Origin: an uncultured Pseudomonadales bacterium
GTDB taxonomy: Bacteria > Pseudomonadota > Gammaproteobacteria > Pseudomonadales > Azotimanducaceae
Direction: 5' to 3'
Assembly: GCA_958296295.1 (NCBI GenBank)
Contig: OY282460.1
Location: 558,001 to 622,000, forward strand
DNA length: 64,000 bases
Position numbers and translations under genes: made by a program. Within the stretch, counting starts at the first letter, position 1, and each line of letters opens with the position of its first letter. This document shows, one piece after another, positions 55,559 to 64,000 of the stretch. The notes beneath the pieces were generated by a model, which was not told the origin of the DNA, did no database searches, and worked only from the letters and a program-made list of their open reading frames with translations.

Positions 55559-57228
55559 TAGATTCCCTGTTAACGCTCTGAAGAGGGGTGGTTCAGCTGT
55601 CGGGCAGGCGGCGAGTGCGGTTCGGGAGCGGGGAACGCCTTGTCGAGCGTGTGGGGAAGGCGGGGAATCCGCGCCGAAGGAGTTTTCGCCTGTGGATTCG
55701 ACGCGTTTCGGAACTGGCGCGGTCGGGCGACCGCGGCGCGTCGGAAACGGCGCCGGGAATCGCGCGCGGGGGCGGGTGCGGCGCCTAGCCGGAGTCGATG
55801 CGCAGGCGCATTCCCGCGTACAGCAGCCAGTCGCGGCGGAAGCAGCAGGACGCGAACAGCAGCCAGCGCTTCCTGCCGCTGCGCACCAGCCGGGCGACGC
55901 TGCGCATCACGTGCCGCACCAGCGGGCGGATGCCGTGCCGGCGGGCCGCCTTCGGCAGCAGCCGGAACTGCACGGCGCGCAGCAGCAGATGCGCCATTTG
56001 CCCGTAGGCGTAGAACGCCTGGTTGGCGCGGTAGCCCCGGCACGGCGGATGGTGCAGGTCGAGATCGACCAGCGGCCCCTTGAAGGCGTTCTCGTGGCCC
56101 TGCTTGCCGCGGTGCCGGCGAACCACCTCCGCCAGCGGCAGGTCGTCGCGGTTGGCCAGGATCACCGAGAAGCGCGGCAGCAGCTCGCCCTGCCGCCGCG
56201 AGCGCAGCCGCACCACCACATAGCTCTGCTCCTCCTTCCACTTCGAAGGGCGGTAACGCACCCAAGTGGCCGACTCGCCCTTGCCGATGTCCTCCCAGCC
56301 ATGCTCCGGCAGGCCCTCCACAACGTCCAGCACCGGCCGGCACTTGTTGGGATCCGTCACGCTGATCGACAGGTCCCAGCCCTCGCCGCGAACATGCTCC
56401 ACGAACGCCCCCCGGTAGTACGCCGCGTCGCAACGCACCCACGCCGGCACGCCCTTCGGCAGCAGCGGCGCCACGTCGCGCTTGAGCTGGCCCTTCCAGC
56501 CGCACGCCACGTCGCCCCCCGGCCGCAGCCTCCCGCTCACCCACAGCCCGCCCACGAACACCGCGTGCAGCCAGTAGCCGCGCTCCCCGGTGTACAGCCG
56601 CGCCGCGTGCTCGAACAGCCGGCCCGACACCTCGATGCCCGTGCCGTCCACGAACACCGGAACGTACCCCTTCTCCTCCAGCTCGTGCGCCACCACCTCC
56701 GGCGCCACGCACCGCGACAGGTGCCGCGCCACCCCCCGCAGGCTCTCCACGTCCCGCTTCGTCAGACGCGACAGGAACTCCCCGGCCCGCCGCCCCGACG
56801 GCGCCGACGACAGGCCCAGCAGCTCGCGCTGAACGCCGTCCTCGCGCAAAGCGTCCAGATCCGACAGCGACCCGTTCCCCGACGCCAGCGACGCGATCAC
56901 GCTCCACTGCGTCTCCGCGTCCGACGCGCCCCGGTTCCGCTTCTTCACCGACACCGCCTCGGCAAGGCGCTCCGGAAGCCCGAACCGGCGCGCCGCCTCC
57001 GCCAGCAGCGCGGCGCCGCCCGTGCCCGTCAAACGATCCCCGGTGAAGCCGATCTCGACTTTGGCCGGGCTTGGAACTACTCTCTTCATCAACGCACCTG
57101 CGGGGTGATCCTTGTTCAACCGGCATCATACCGGCCGATTCCCCCGCAGCGTGCGTTCTTTCAAGCACTTGCGCTTCTTTCCCCACGAATCCCGCTCTCC
57201 CCGACAGCGGCTTAACAGGGACTTAAGG
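55557..57228 (-). mobile_element. IS1380-type insertion sequence
   Basis: Inverted ends: CCTAGATTCCCTGTTAACG at the left (55557) and CCTTAAGTCCCTGTTAAGC read inward from the right (57228). The common core is TCCCTGTTAA. GCCAGTA lies directly outside both ends. One intact transposase gene is inside. The element sits between the broken gene at 54777 and ku. Confidence 0.7.
55785..57089 (-). CDS. IS1380-family transposase
   Basis: 434 aa from ATG 57089. Family pattern: VEIGFTGDRLTGTGGAALL at the N-terminus, first Asp in VFVDGTGIEVSGR, second in ARWVRCD-type context (VPAWVRCDAAYYRGAFVEH), and the Glu region HRGKQGHENAFKGPLVDLDLHH. ANQAFYAYGQMAHLLL is the conserved helix after it. A TTG at 57119 would add ten residues. 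Confidence 0.9.
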   Translation of the reverse strand: MKRVVPSPAKVEIGFTGDRLTGTGGAALLAEAARRFGLPERLAEAVSVKKRNRGASDAETQWSVIASLASGNGSLSDLDALREDGVQRELLGLSSAPSGRRAGEFLSRLTKRDVESLRGVARHLSRCVAPEVVAHELEEKGYVPVFVDGTGIEVSGRLFEHAARLYTGERGYWLHAVFVGGLWVSGRLRPGGDVACGWKGQLKRDVAPLLPKGVPAWVRCDAAYYRGAFVEHVRGEGWDLSISVTDPNKCRPVLDVVEGLPEHGWEDIGKGESATWVRYRPSKWKEEQSYVVVRLRSRRQGELLPRFSVILANRDDLPLAEVVRRHRGKQGHENAFKGPLVDLDLHHPPCRGYRANQAFYAYGQMAHLLLRAVQFRLLPKAARRHGIRPLVRHVMRSVARLVRSGRKRWLLFASCCFRRDWLLYAGMRLRIDSG

Positions 57229-57325
57229 GCCAGTACCACGGTGTTGAGCGTCGGGGCGAATGTCGTTATATTCGCGGGGTCTGGAAGGCGAGGCCCTGCG
57301 GGGCCGGTTCTTAGGAGGAGAAAGC

Positions 57326-58183
57326 ATGGCCGCGCGAGCGATGAGTTCCGGCGCCATCTCGTTTGGCTTGGTTTCGATACCGTGCAAGCTGTTCGCCACC
57401 GCGGACACCAGCAAGGCGGTGCGGTTCAACTACTTGAGCAAGGATGGGTCGCGGCTGCGCCAGCAATACATTCGCGCCTCGGACGGCGAGATTGTGGACC
57501 GCGGGGACCGCGTGCAGGGTTACGAGTTCACCAAGGGGCGGTACGTTACCTTCACCGAGGAGGAGCTCAAGGCGTTGCATGTGGACGCCACCAACGCCAT
57601 CGACATCGAGGAGTTCATCCCCATTGAGGAAGTCGAGCGCATCTACATCGAGCGCGTGTACTACCTCGGCCCGGACCGGGGCGCGGCGCGCCCGTACCAC
57701 CTGTTGCGGGCGGCGTTGGCGAAGACCGGCCGCGCCGCGCTGGCGCGTTACGCGGCGCGGGGCAAGAAGCACTTGGTGCTGCTCCGCCCGTTGGGCGATG
57801 CGTTGGTGATGGAGCAGCTCAAACACGCGGACGAGTTGCGCGCCATCGACGAAGTCCCGCTCGACGTCTGCGAAGTGAACGAGGCCGAGTTGGGCTTGGC
57901 CATCCAGATCATCGATCAGCGCGTCAACGGCAAGTTCGAGCCCGAGAAATACAAAGACGAAGTGCGAGAGCGGATGCTGGCGCTGATTCAGCAGAAAGTG
58001 GATGGTCAAGAGATCGCCGTCGCTCCAGAAGAGCGGCACGAGGCGAAGATCATCGATCTCATGGAGGCGCTCAAGGCGTCCGTGGGCGACCGCAAGCCCG
58101 CCCGTCGCAGCGCCCCCAAGAAGCGCGCCAGCAAGACGGCCAGCGTGGCCGCCATTCCCGCCAAACGTCGAGCCCAAGGTTGA
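57326..58183 (+). CDS. ku: Ku protein of bacterial non-homologous end joining
   Basis: 285 aa from ATG 57326, with AGGAGGAGAAAGC just before. Ku core: SSGAISFGLVSIPCKLF, EFTKGRYVTFTEEELKAL, and the late KFEPEKYKDEVRERMLALI. The tail after residue 250 is Lys/Arg-rich (RRSAPKKRASKTAS), as in Ku proteins that thread on DNA. It holds broken ends together for a ligase; no ligD is in the window. Confidence 0.95.
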   Translation: MAARAMSSGAISFGLVSIPCKLFATADTSKAVRFNYLSKDGSRLRQQYIRASDGEIVDRGDRVQGYEFTKGRYVTFTEEELKALHVDATNAIDIEEFIPIEEVERIYIERVYYLGPDRGAARPYHLLRAALAKTGRAALARYAARGKKHLVLLRPLGDALVMEQLKHADELRAIDEVPLDVCEVNEAELGLAIQIIDQRVNGKFEPEKYKDEVRERMLALIQQKVDGQEIAVAPEERHEAKIIDLMEALKASVGDRKPARRSAPKKRASKTASVAAIPAKRRAQG

Positions 58184-58252
58184 TCCCGCCGGTGCGCCCG
58201 CCCACTCAAGCCGTCTCGCCGTCGCCGCTTGGTGGCCGGCGGCAGCTGCACG

Positions 58253-59161
58253 ATGCAACCGCCCACGCACGCGGCTAGACCGCCGCCCGCCGCGCCCGCG
58301 GGCCTGGACGGCTACAGCACGCGGGAGGTGGCGGACGCCACGGGCCTTTCGGCCGATCGCGTGCGTCATTTGGCGCGCCGCGGATTGCTGAAGCCGTCGC
58401 GCGGTGGCAAGGGCGACTGGCGCTTCTCGTTCCAAGACATGGCGCTGTTGCGAACCACGCAACGGCTGCTGGCGAACGACGTGCCGCCGCGCGAAGCGTT
58501 CGCCGCGCTTGCGGACCTCCGCGAGTCGCTTGCCCGCGACGGCGCCGGCAAAGCGCTTTGCGCCTTGAATCTGACCGCGGCGGGGAACTCCGTCGCGGTG
58601 CGCGAAAGCGGCGGGTTGTGGGACGCCCGCACCGGCCAAGGACAGCTTCCGTTCACGGCGCCCCGCGCCACCGGGAAGGTTTACGCCCTCGGCCAACGCG
58701 GCGCGCCCAAGGGGGCCCGCGCTTCGCATGTCGCGGACGCCGGCGCTGGCGCCGACGAGCTCGATAGCGACGATTGGTACAACCTCGGCCTCGAGTTCGA
58801 AGAAACGGCGCCGCGCCGGGCCCCGCACGCCTACCGCCGGGCGATTTCCTTGAACCCCGCCAACGCCGACGCGCATGTGAATCTGGGCCGCTTGTTTCAG
58901 GTGCAAGGCGATCTCAAGCGCGCCAAGCGCCACTACCAAATGGCTTTGCATTGCGTGCCGAAGCATCAGCTTGCCCTTTACAACTTGGGCACCGTGTTCG
59001 ACGAGCTCGATGAGGCGGACTCCGCCTTGGCCTACTACGTCCAAGCGCCGGACGTGCCGGACGCCCACTACAACTCCGCTCGCATTTGCGAGATGCGGGG
59101 CGACGAAGTGGCTTGCCGCCGCCACATGCGGCGCTACCGCGGAATGGTGGAGGCCGAGTAG
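58253..59161 (+). CDS. MerR-type helix-turn-helix protein with TPR repeats
   Basis: 302 aa from ATG 58253 (GTG 58229 is an alternative). Residues about 18-85 are a MerR-like winged helix: YSTREVADATGLSADRVRHLARRGLL and WRFSFQDMALLRTTQRLL. Residues about 175-295 are TPR repeats (DDWYNLGLEFEE, HAYRRAISLNPANADAHVNLGRL in parts). The same fusion is often found beside Ku or LigD genes. Its role is unknown; it may regulate or scaffold end joining. Confidence 0.75.
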   Translation: MQPPTHAARPPPAAPAGLDGYSTREVADATGLSADRVRHLARRGLLKPSRGGKGDWRFSFQDMALLRTTQRLLANDVPPREAFAALADLRESLARDGAGKALCALNLTAAGNSVAVRESGGLWDARTGQGQLPFTAPRATGKVYALGQRGAPKGARASHVADAGAGADELDSDDWYNLGLEFEETAPRRAPHAYRRAISLNPANADAHVNLGRLFQVQGDLKRAKRHYQMALHCVPKHQLALYNLGTVFDELDEADSALAYYVQAPDVPDAHYNSARICEMRGDEVACRRHMRRYRGMVEAE

Positions 59162-59200
59162 TCCGCCGAGCCGGATCGACGGGCAAACGCGAAGCCGGAT

Positions 59201-59219
59201 GAGAATGTTTTTCATTCGT
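59201..59219 (+). promoter_or_regulatory. Probable Fur box upstream of bacterioferritin
   Basis: GAGAATGTTTTTCATTCGT agrees with the 19-bp Fur consensus at 12 positions, and the following TATTATCA extends an A/T-rich core in otherwise GC-rich DNA. It lies about 80 bp before the bfr start. The fur gene itself is 1.3 kb further on. Confidence 0.5.
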
Positions 59220-59296
59220 ATTATCAACAATTTATGTTGACTTGACCGCTTTGGCCGAGCATTATCGCCACTATCCCAACCGCAAGGGGTGGCCCC

Positions 59297-59767
59297 GTGA
59301 AGCCGCAAGACCCCGCCATCATCGCCTGCCTCAACCGTGTGCTGAAGAACGAGCTCACCGCCATCAACCAGTACTTCCTGCACTCGCGCATGCTGAAGGA
59401 CTGGGGCTTGAAGGAACTAGCGGAGCATGTCCACGGCGAATCGCTCGACGAGATGAAGCACGCCGACAGCTTGATCGAGCGCATCCTGTTCCTCGACGGG
59501 TTGCCGAATCTGCAAGACTTGGGCCGCCTCATGATCGGTGAGGACGTGGTGGAGATCCTGCGTTGCGACCTCGCGTTGGAGAGTGCCGCCATGCCGGTGC
59601 TGCGCGAATGCGTCGCCACCGCGGAGGGTGTCCAAGACTACGTTAGCCGCGAGTTGTTCGAGGAAATCCTTGCCGCCGAGGAAGAGCATGTGGATTGGCT
59701 GGAAACGCAGCTGGAGTTGGTCGAGAAGACCGGCCTTGCGAACTACATCCAGTCGCAGATGAGCTGA
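59297..59767 (+). CDS. bfr: Bacterioferritin
   Basis: 156 aa from GTG 59297. Four-helix ferritin: ferroxidase ligands E19 ([11 protein letters not shown]), E52 and H55 (LDEMKHAD), then [12 protein letters not shown] and [16 protein letters not shown]. Met53 is the heme ligand of bacterioferritins, so heme binding is expected. It stores iron and protects against iron toxicity. Confidence 0.95.
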   Translation: MKPQDPAIIACLNRVLKNELTAINQYFLHSRMLKDWGLKELAEHVHGESLDEMKHADSLIERILFLDGLPNLQDLGRLMIGEDVVEILRCDLALESAAMPVLRECVATAEGVQDYVSRELFEEILAAEEEHVDWLETQLELVEKTGLANYIQSQMS

Positions 59768-59890
59768 AGCCCACCGTGGCGCGGCAACAGCACCGGCAGG
59801 AGAGGCGATTGGGCGCCGCGGCTTCGGCCCGGAACAGACGTGACCGAGATGGGCCGCCACGGACGCGCCGGCCTCGGGCACCGGACGGCC

Positions 59891-60979
59891 ATGCCTAGCG
59901 GCGTCCAAACGCTGTGTCGCGCTGTCGCCAAGGGCGACGCGGACCGCGTGCGCGACGCGCTGCGCCAGCATCCCGAAGCCGCCGCGCACTGGAAACCGAT
60001 CATGGACGCCGCCTTCGGCGGTCGCGCCGAGGCGGCGCGCATCCTGCTTGCCGCCGGCGCGAACGCCAACGTGGTTTCCGGCACGCCGGCGCGCCACACG
60101 CCGCTAGCGCGGTTGACGCAGCATCACTCGACGATTCCCAAACACGCCGGTCATGTGGAGACGCTTCGCGTCCTGCTGGACGCCGGCGCGGACGTCCAGC
60201 AGCCAGGCGGCCCCGAACACCTGGTCGCGCTCGCCTACGCCACCATCGGCCCGCAGCAGGCGTTCTTGGACATGCTGCGCGAACGCCAGCCGCGCATCGA
60301 TGTTCATCTGGCCGCGGCGCTGCTGGACGAGCGGCGCCTTGAGCGCCAGCTAAGGACGCCGGGGCGAAGCGCCGCGCGGGATGCTCGCGGGCGCACGGCG
60401 CTGCACTATGTGGCCTTCTCCGGCCTGTGGAAGACGCTTGGCGTTGATCGATGCCTGCGCTGCGCCGAACGGTTGTTCGCCGCCGGTGCCGAGATAGACG
60501 ACGCGGAAGAAATCCCGGAAGGCGACGACGTGTTCCGCGCCACGCCGCTGTGGCGCACCTTGGCGTGGCAGAACAACCTCGCCCTTGCCGAATGGCTGCT
60601 GGAACGGGGTGCGGATCCGAATGTTGCGGTGTTCGCGGTTACGTTTGCGGGAGACGAGCAGGCTTGCGCAATGCTCGGCCGCTACAAGCCGAACTGGGAC
60701 GTGCGTTTCCGTGGCGGCACGCCGCTGATGGATCTCATGCACTTCAAGCGTCCGGCCGCGACGGCGTTCCTCATCGCGCAGGGCGTGGACGTGAACGCCG
60801 CGGACCAGAAAGGCCGCACGGCGCTGCACTTCGCGGCCATGCGCGGCGTGCGCGCCGACCACGTGCAGCGGCTACTCGATGCCGGTGCCCGCCGGGGCGC
60901 CAAAGACGCCGACGGCCGCACGCCCTTGGACCACGCCACAGCCAAGAGCAACGCAAAGCTCATCGCGGTGCTGCGATAG
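59891..60979 (+). CDS. Ankyrin-repeat protein
   Basis: 362 aa from ATG 59891. Several ankyrin repeats are clear: DAAFGGRAEAARILLAAGANAN, VETLRVLLDAGADVQQPGG, GRTALHYVAFSGLWKT, GRTALHFAAMRGVRADHVQRLLDAGA (in parts) and DGRTPLDHATA. No signal peptide, so it probably works in the cytoplasm as a protein-binding scaffold. Ankyrin proteins are common in host-associated bacteria, but one gene is weak evidence. Confidence 0.85.
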   Translation: MPSGVQTLCRAVAKGDADRVRDALRQHPEAAAHWKPIMDAAFGGRAEAARILLAAGANANVVSGTPARHTPLARLTQHHSTIPKHAGHVETLRVLLDAGADVQQPGGPEHLVALAYATIGPQQAFLDMLRERQPRIDVHLAAALLDERRLERQLRTPGRSAARDARGRTALHYVAFSGLWKTLGVDRCLRCAERLFAAGAEIDDAEEIPEGDDVFRATPLWRTLAWQNNLALAEWLLERGADPNVAVFAVTFAGDEQACAMLGRYKPNWDVRFRGGTPLMDLMHFKRPAATAFLIAQGVDVNAADQKGRTALHFAAMRGVRADHVQRLLDAGARRGAKDADGRTPLDHATAKSNAKLIAVLR

Positions 60980-61035
60980 CGGGTTCTAGCGACAGCAGTT
61001 GCGCGGCAAACCGCCAACGCGCCCATCAAGGCGCG

Positions 61036-61455
61036 CTAGTTCTCCGACTTCTTGCGCACGTACAGCACGAGTTCGTGATGCACCAGCTCGTACCCGTGCT
61101 CCGCCGCGATCTCGCGCTGCAGCGCCTCGATGCCGTCGTTGACGAACTCGATGACGGCGCCGCTGTCAACATCCACCATGTGATCGTGATGGTCATCGGT
61201 GGCCAGTTCGTACACGGCGTGGCCATCGTCGAAGTTGTGGCGTTCGACGATGCCGGCGGTCTCGAACTGCGACAACACCCGGTAGATCGTGGTGAAACTC
61301 ACGGATTCGTCCACCTTCAACAGCTTGCGGTAGACGTCCTCCGCGGAAAGATGATGCGGGTCCGCGCCGGCGAGCACCTCCAGCACCTTCAGCCGCGGCA
61401 TCGTGATCTTCAACCCGTGGCGCTTCAGCTCCCCTTGGGTTCGATCTTGTGGCAC
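61036..61455 (-). CDS. fur: Ferric uptake regulator
   Basis: 139 aa from GTG 61455. Winged helix (GLKITMPRLKVLEVLAGA, SAEDVYRKLLKVDESVSFTTIYRVL) and the metal-sensing residues in ATDDHHDHMVDVDSGAVIEF and YELVHHELVLYVRKK. The CxxC structural zinc motif after HDH is replaced by VDVDSG, as in Pseudomonas-type Fur. It represses iron uptake genes when iron is plentiful. Confidence 0.93.
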   Translation of the reverse strand: MPQDRTQGELKRHGLKITMPRLKVLEVLAGADPHHLSAEDVYRKLLKVDESVSFTTIYRVLSQFETAGIVERHNFDDGHAVYELATDDHHDHMVDVDSGAVIEFVNDGIEALQREIAAEHGYELVHHELVLYVRKKSEN

Positions 61456-61515
61456 GGTAAACACCTTTGCCAGCTTTAACAGTGGCACCGTAGCCGTGGC
61501 TGCCGTGAAGGTCAA

Positions 61516-62505
61516 ATGAAACCGGAGACTCTGCGCGAAAAGCGTGCCGGGACGGCCCCGGCGAGGCGCGTTGGCGAGGTGTTCGACGACCTCGCGGCCC
61601 GCTGTCGCGCGTCGCTCTCCGGCATGGCCGCCAGCGACATCGAGCGCCTGACAAGCCTTGGCGTTCATGTGGCGAACGGCGAAGCGCGATTGGATGCGGA
61701 TGTCGAGCTGCTGCGGCCGTCGTTGGTGCGCCAGGCGCTGCACCGAGACGCCTCGGCCTGGCTGCGGGGCATGGCCGTCCACTCGCACCTGCCGAGCACC
61801 CATGTCGCCCTGCTCGAACAGGCGCAGGCCGGGCCCGTGGCCGGCCACGTCATCGCCGCCGAAGTGCAAACCAGCGGCAGGGGTCGGCGCGGCAGAGAAT
61901 GGCACAGCCCGTTCGGGCGCAATCTGGCGCTCTCGCTCGGTTTCGCTTTGCCCCGGCCGGCCGCGGAAGTGGGCGCGTTCAGCCTCGTCGTGGGTTTGGC
62001 CGTGCGCGCGGCGTTGGCCGATGTTGGCGTGCGGGACGCCGCTCTCAAGTGGCCGAACGACGTGTTGCTCGAAGGGCGCAAGTTGGCCGGCGTGCTGATC
62101 GAGATCGGCGGTCGGCAGTGGCGCGACGTCGTGGTGGGCGTCGGCATCAACATCGGTGGCGCGACGGCGGTGGCGCCGCGGGTCGAGCAACCCGTCGCCG
62201 ACGTGACGGAGCGTGTTTCGCAGCCGGTGCGGAACCTCCTCGCCGCCGCCTTGGTGAACCGCTTGGTCGACGCCGCTGCGGCTTTCGCGACCAACGGGTT
62301 CGCCGTTTTCAAGGCCAAGTGGGAGCGCGCCCACCGACACCAGAACCAGACGGTGACGATAAAGTTGGCTGGCAGCGGCGAAACGGTGACGGGCATTGCG
62401 CGGGGCGTGGGTGGCGACGGTTCGCTGCGCGTCGCCACACCGGCCGGGGTCCGCTCCTTCGTGAGCGGCGAGGTGTCCGTGCGGGATGCGCCCGGGGCGC
62501 GATAG
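61516..62505 (+). CDS. birA: Biotin-protein ligase
   Basis: 329 aa. Biotin-binding loop GRGRRGREWHSPFG, catalytic Lys in LKWPNDVLLEGRKLAG, and the C-terminal SH3-like domain (TGIARGVGGDGSLRVATPAG). The N-terminal domain (LARCRASLSG-like helix, then LGVHVANGEARLDADVELL) is a degenerate repressor domain, so operator binding is uncertain. It is divergent from fur and 8 bp upstream of coaX. Confidence 0.9.
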   Translation: MKPETLREKRAGTAPARRVGEVFDDLAARCRASLSGMAASDIERLTSLGVHVANGEARLDADVELLRPSLVRQALHRDASAWLRGMAVHSHLPSTHVALLEQAQAGPVAGHVIAAEVQTSGRGRRGREWHSPFGRNLALSLGFALPRPAAEVGAFSLVVGLAVRAALADVGVRDAALKWPNDVLLEGRKLAGVLIEIGGRQWRDVVVGVGINIGGATAVAPRVEQPVADVTERVSQPVRNLLAAALVNRLVDAAAAFATNGFAVFKAKWERAHRHQNQTVTIKLAGSGETVTGIARGVGGDGSLRVATPAGVRSFVSGEVSVRDAPGAR

Positions 62506-62513
62506 CGGCAATC

Positions 62514-63218
62514 ATGGCGGTTTTGGACATCGACATGGGCAACACCCGCACCAAATGGCGTTGCCGTGACGCGGTTGGCGCGCTGCCGGCGCCGCGCCTT
62601 CCTGATCTGGTGGCGAACCCGACGCGGGTGCGGGTGGCCACCGTGCTCCGCAACAGAGACTCGGTGGCCGAGGCCGTTCACGCGCGCTTCGGGGTGCCGG
62701 CCGAGTTCGCCACCGTCCGCGGCCGGTTCGATGGTCTGGTCTGCGGCTATCGCGAGCCGGCGCGCCTGGGCGTGGATCGTTGGCTCGCCATGCTCGCGGC
62801 TTGGCGCAGCGCCGGCGCCGCGGTGGTCGTGGTGTGCGCCGGCACGGCCGTCACGGTGGATTTCGTGGCGGCAAGCGGCCACCATCAAGGCGGCTACATC
62901 GCCCCCGGTTTGCGCTTGCTGCGCGAAAGCCTGGACCGCAACACCGCCGACATCGGCAGTCAAGCGATGGACGTGGCGCCAGGCGCGGACATGCGGCCGG
63001 GTGTGGACACCTCGGGCGCCGTGGGCGCGGGGACGCTGAAAATGTTGGCGGCCTTCGTCGAATCGGCCATCGGCGGATTCCGGGAGCGCCACGGCGCAGC
63101 GGTGTTCGTGACGGGCGGAGATGCGCGATACTTGCTGGAGCATCTCTCCAATCCCGTCGCTCCGTTGCGCCACTCGCCGATGCTCGTGCTCGACGGTTTG
63201 GCTGTCGCGTTGCCGTGA
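62514..63218 (+). CDS. coaX: Type III pantothenate kinase
   Basis: 234 aa from ATG 62514. First step of coenzyme A synthesis. ASKHA fold: LDIDMGNTRTKWR (phosphate loop), the GVDRWLAMLAAW segment with the catalytic Asp, VCAGTAVTVDFV, and the GGYIAPGL loop. The birA-coaX-SPOR order is typical of gammaproteobacteria. Confidence 0.93.
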   Translation: MAVLDIDMGNTRTKWRCRDAVGALPAPRLPDLVANPTRVRVATVLRNRDSVAEAVHARFGVPAEFATVRGRFDGLVCGYREPARLGVDRWLAMLAAWRSAGAAVVVVCAGTAVTVDFVAASGHHQGGYIAPGLRLLRESLDRNTADIGSQAMDVAPGADMRPGVDTSGAVGAGTLKMLAAFVESAIGGFRERHGAAVFVTGGDARYLLEHLSNPVAPLRHSPMLVLDGLAVALP

Positions 63219-63264
63219 CCGCGCTGGCGGGGATTGAGACGGTGGGAAACGAAGGGAGAAGGCC

Positions 63265-64000
63265 TTGCGCGACGTATTGAAGATGGCGCTCATCGCGCTG
63301 GCGGTGGCCAATGTCCTCGCCTTCACCGTGTGGATCTTCTTGGACGACTTGGTGAAGGGCGAGCCGTTGCCGGCGCAAGTGAGAGGTGCCGCCGGGGCCC
63401 TCCCGGAAGTGGGCTTCGACCCTGCGGCCCAAGAAGAACCGCCGGCCGCGGAAAGGACGCTCGAGCCGCCGGTGGAAGCCGGGGAGGCCGACGCGGCCGA
63501 GGCCGAGGAGATGGACTCGCCTGGTGCTGCGCAGACGCCCGTGGCAGGCGCTGAGGAGGCGGCCGTGGAAACAGCCGTGGCGGGTGCCGGGGAGGTGGGC
63601 GCGGAAGACGTCACCGAGTCCGGTCCCGGCCAAGCTCCCTCTCCCGCCCAAGCCGCCGCCCCCGCCGAAGAGACGCCCCCGCCGGCGCAACCCGAGGAAG
63701 TCTCTCCGGCGCCGGTGACGCCGGTTCGCGTGGCCGAGTCGGTCGATCCGACCGAGCGGGACGACGGGCGCGAGGCCGGTGAAACGATGGCGTGCGTTTT
63801 GGTGGGGCCGTTTTCGCGGCGCGAGGACGCTCTTGAAGCCGAGCGCGCGGTCTCCGAAGCAGGCGGTGGCGCGCAAGTGGTGGCGGAGTCCGTACCGGAC
63901 GCGCCGCACCACTTGGTCTACGTGGCGCCGCCGCCTACGGCGGCCGAGGCGATGCGGATCAACGCGGCGTTGGCGGCCCAAGAAGTGAACGCCTTCGTGA
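63265..64000 (+). CDS. SPOR-domain membrane protein (C-terminus beyond window)
   Basis: Start TTG 63265 with AGGGAGAAGG just upstream; it is open to the window edge (245 codons seen). One N-terminal membrane helix (LKMALIALAVANVLAFTVWIF), a long Ala/Glu/Pro-rich linker (residues about 45-170), then the start of a SPOR domain (ACVLVGPFSRREDALEAERAV). It probably binds denuded peptidoglycan at the septum. It follows coaX by 46 bp. Confidence 0.8.
   Translation, partial: MRDVLKMALIALAVANVLAFTVWIFLDDLVKGEPLPAQVRGAAGALPEVGFDPAAQEEPPAAERTLEPPVEAGEADAAEAEEMDSPGAAQTPVAGAEEAAVETAVAGAGEVGAEDVTESGPGQAPSPAQAAAPAEETPPPAQPEEVSPAPVTPVRVAESVDPTERDDGREAGETMACVLVGPFSRREDALEAERAVSEAGGGAQVVAESVPDAPHHLVYVAPPPTAAEAMRINAALAAQEVNAFV

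Overview
This window looks like chromosomal DNA from an uncultivated, high-GC, aerobic proteobacterium, most likely a gammaproteobacterium. The signs are the DUF3450-TtpC-ExbB-ExbD-TonB-TPR cluster, the birA-coaX-SPOR gene order, a Pseudomonas-like Fur without the CxxC zinc motif, and bacterioferritin. No rRNA or tRNA gene was seen, so the assignment rests on gene content alone.

Layout. 1-9 kb: an FG-GAP lipoprotein cut by the window edge, a PhyH-HEAT fusion, an ISAs1-type element whose transposase carries a DruA-like (DUF4338) domain and which has split a small membrane-protein gene (9-bp target duplication), an AAA ATPase with a nuclease-like tail, and a second transposase. 9.3-14.8 kb: a complete second-type Ton energy-transduction operon. 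14.9-20.5 kb: an oxidoreductase, an M16 lipoprotein peptidase, an alpha/beta hydrolase and a YgjP-like metallopeptidase. 20.5-40.3 kb: a large CRISPR-Cas island. 40.4-64 kb: housekeeping and accessory metabolism (nitronate monooxygenase, hisI-hisG, MFS-acyltransferase, ZIP transporter, two class III aminotransferases, desaturase, Ku, bacterioferritin, Fur, BirA, CoaX, SPOR protein) with one IS1380-type insertion.

The centre of interest is the CRISPR island. On the minus strand, in one tightly overlapping run, it reads cas6, a ring-nuclease/winged-helix protein, an unknown 146-aa protein, an ImmA-like protein without its metal site, cmr1-cmr2(cas10)-cmr3-cmr4-cmr5-cmr6, a MntA-HepT pair, a CARF-HEPN effector, then TWO cas1-cas2 pairs (cas2b-cas1b-cas1a-cas2a), and the array. 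It is a type III-B system. Cas10 keeps the GGDD cyclase motif but lacks the N-terminal HD domain, so the immune output probably runs through cyclic oligoadenylate, the CARF-HEPN RNase and a ring nuclease to switch it off. One Cas1 (cas1a) keeps the N-terminal fold but shows none of the usual active-site motifs; the other (cas1b) has them but is split by a frameshift at a run of four C. The array leader appears to lie inside the 3' end of cas2a. The array is in two pieces (13 repeats, and 5 good repeats plus decayed ones) separated by about 2.1 kb of DNA of different codon usage that carries a broken glycosyltransferase, a lipoprotein and a truncated reading frame on the opposite strand, and looks phage-derived.

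Two single-base frame breaks (cas1b and the glycosyltransferase) both fall in four-C runs, so sequencing error must be excluded before either is read as biology.
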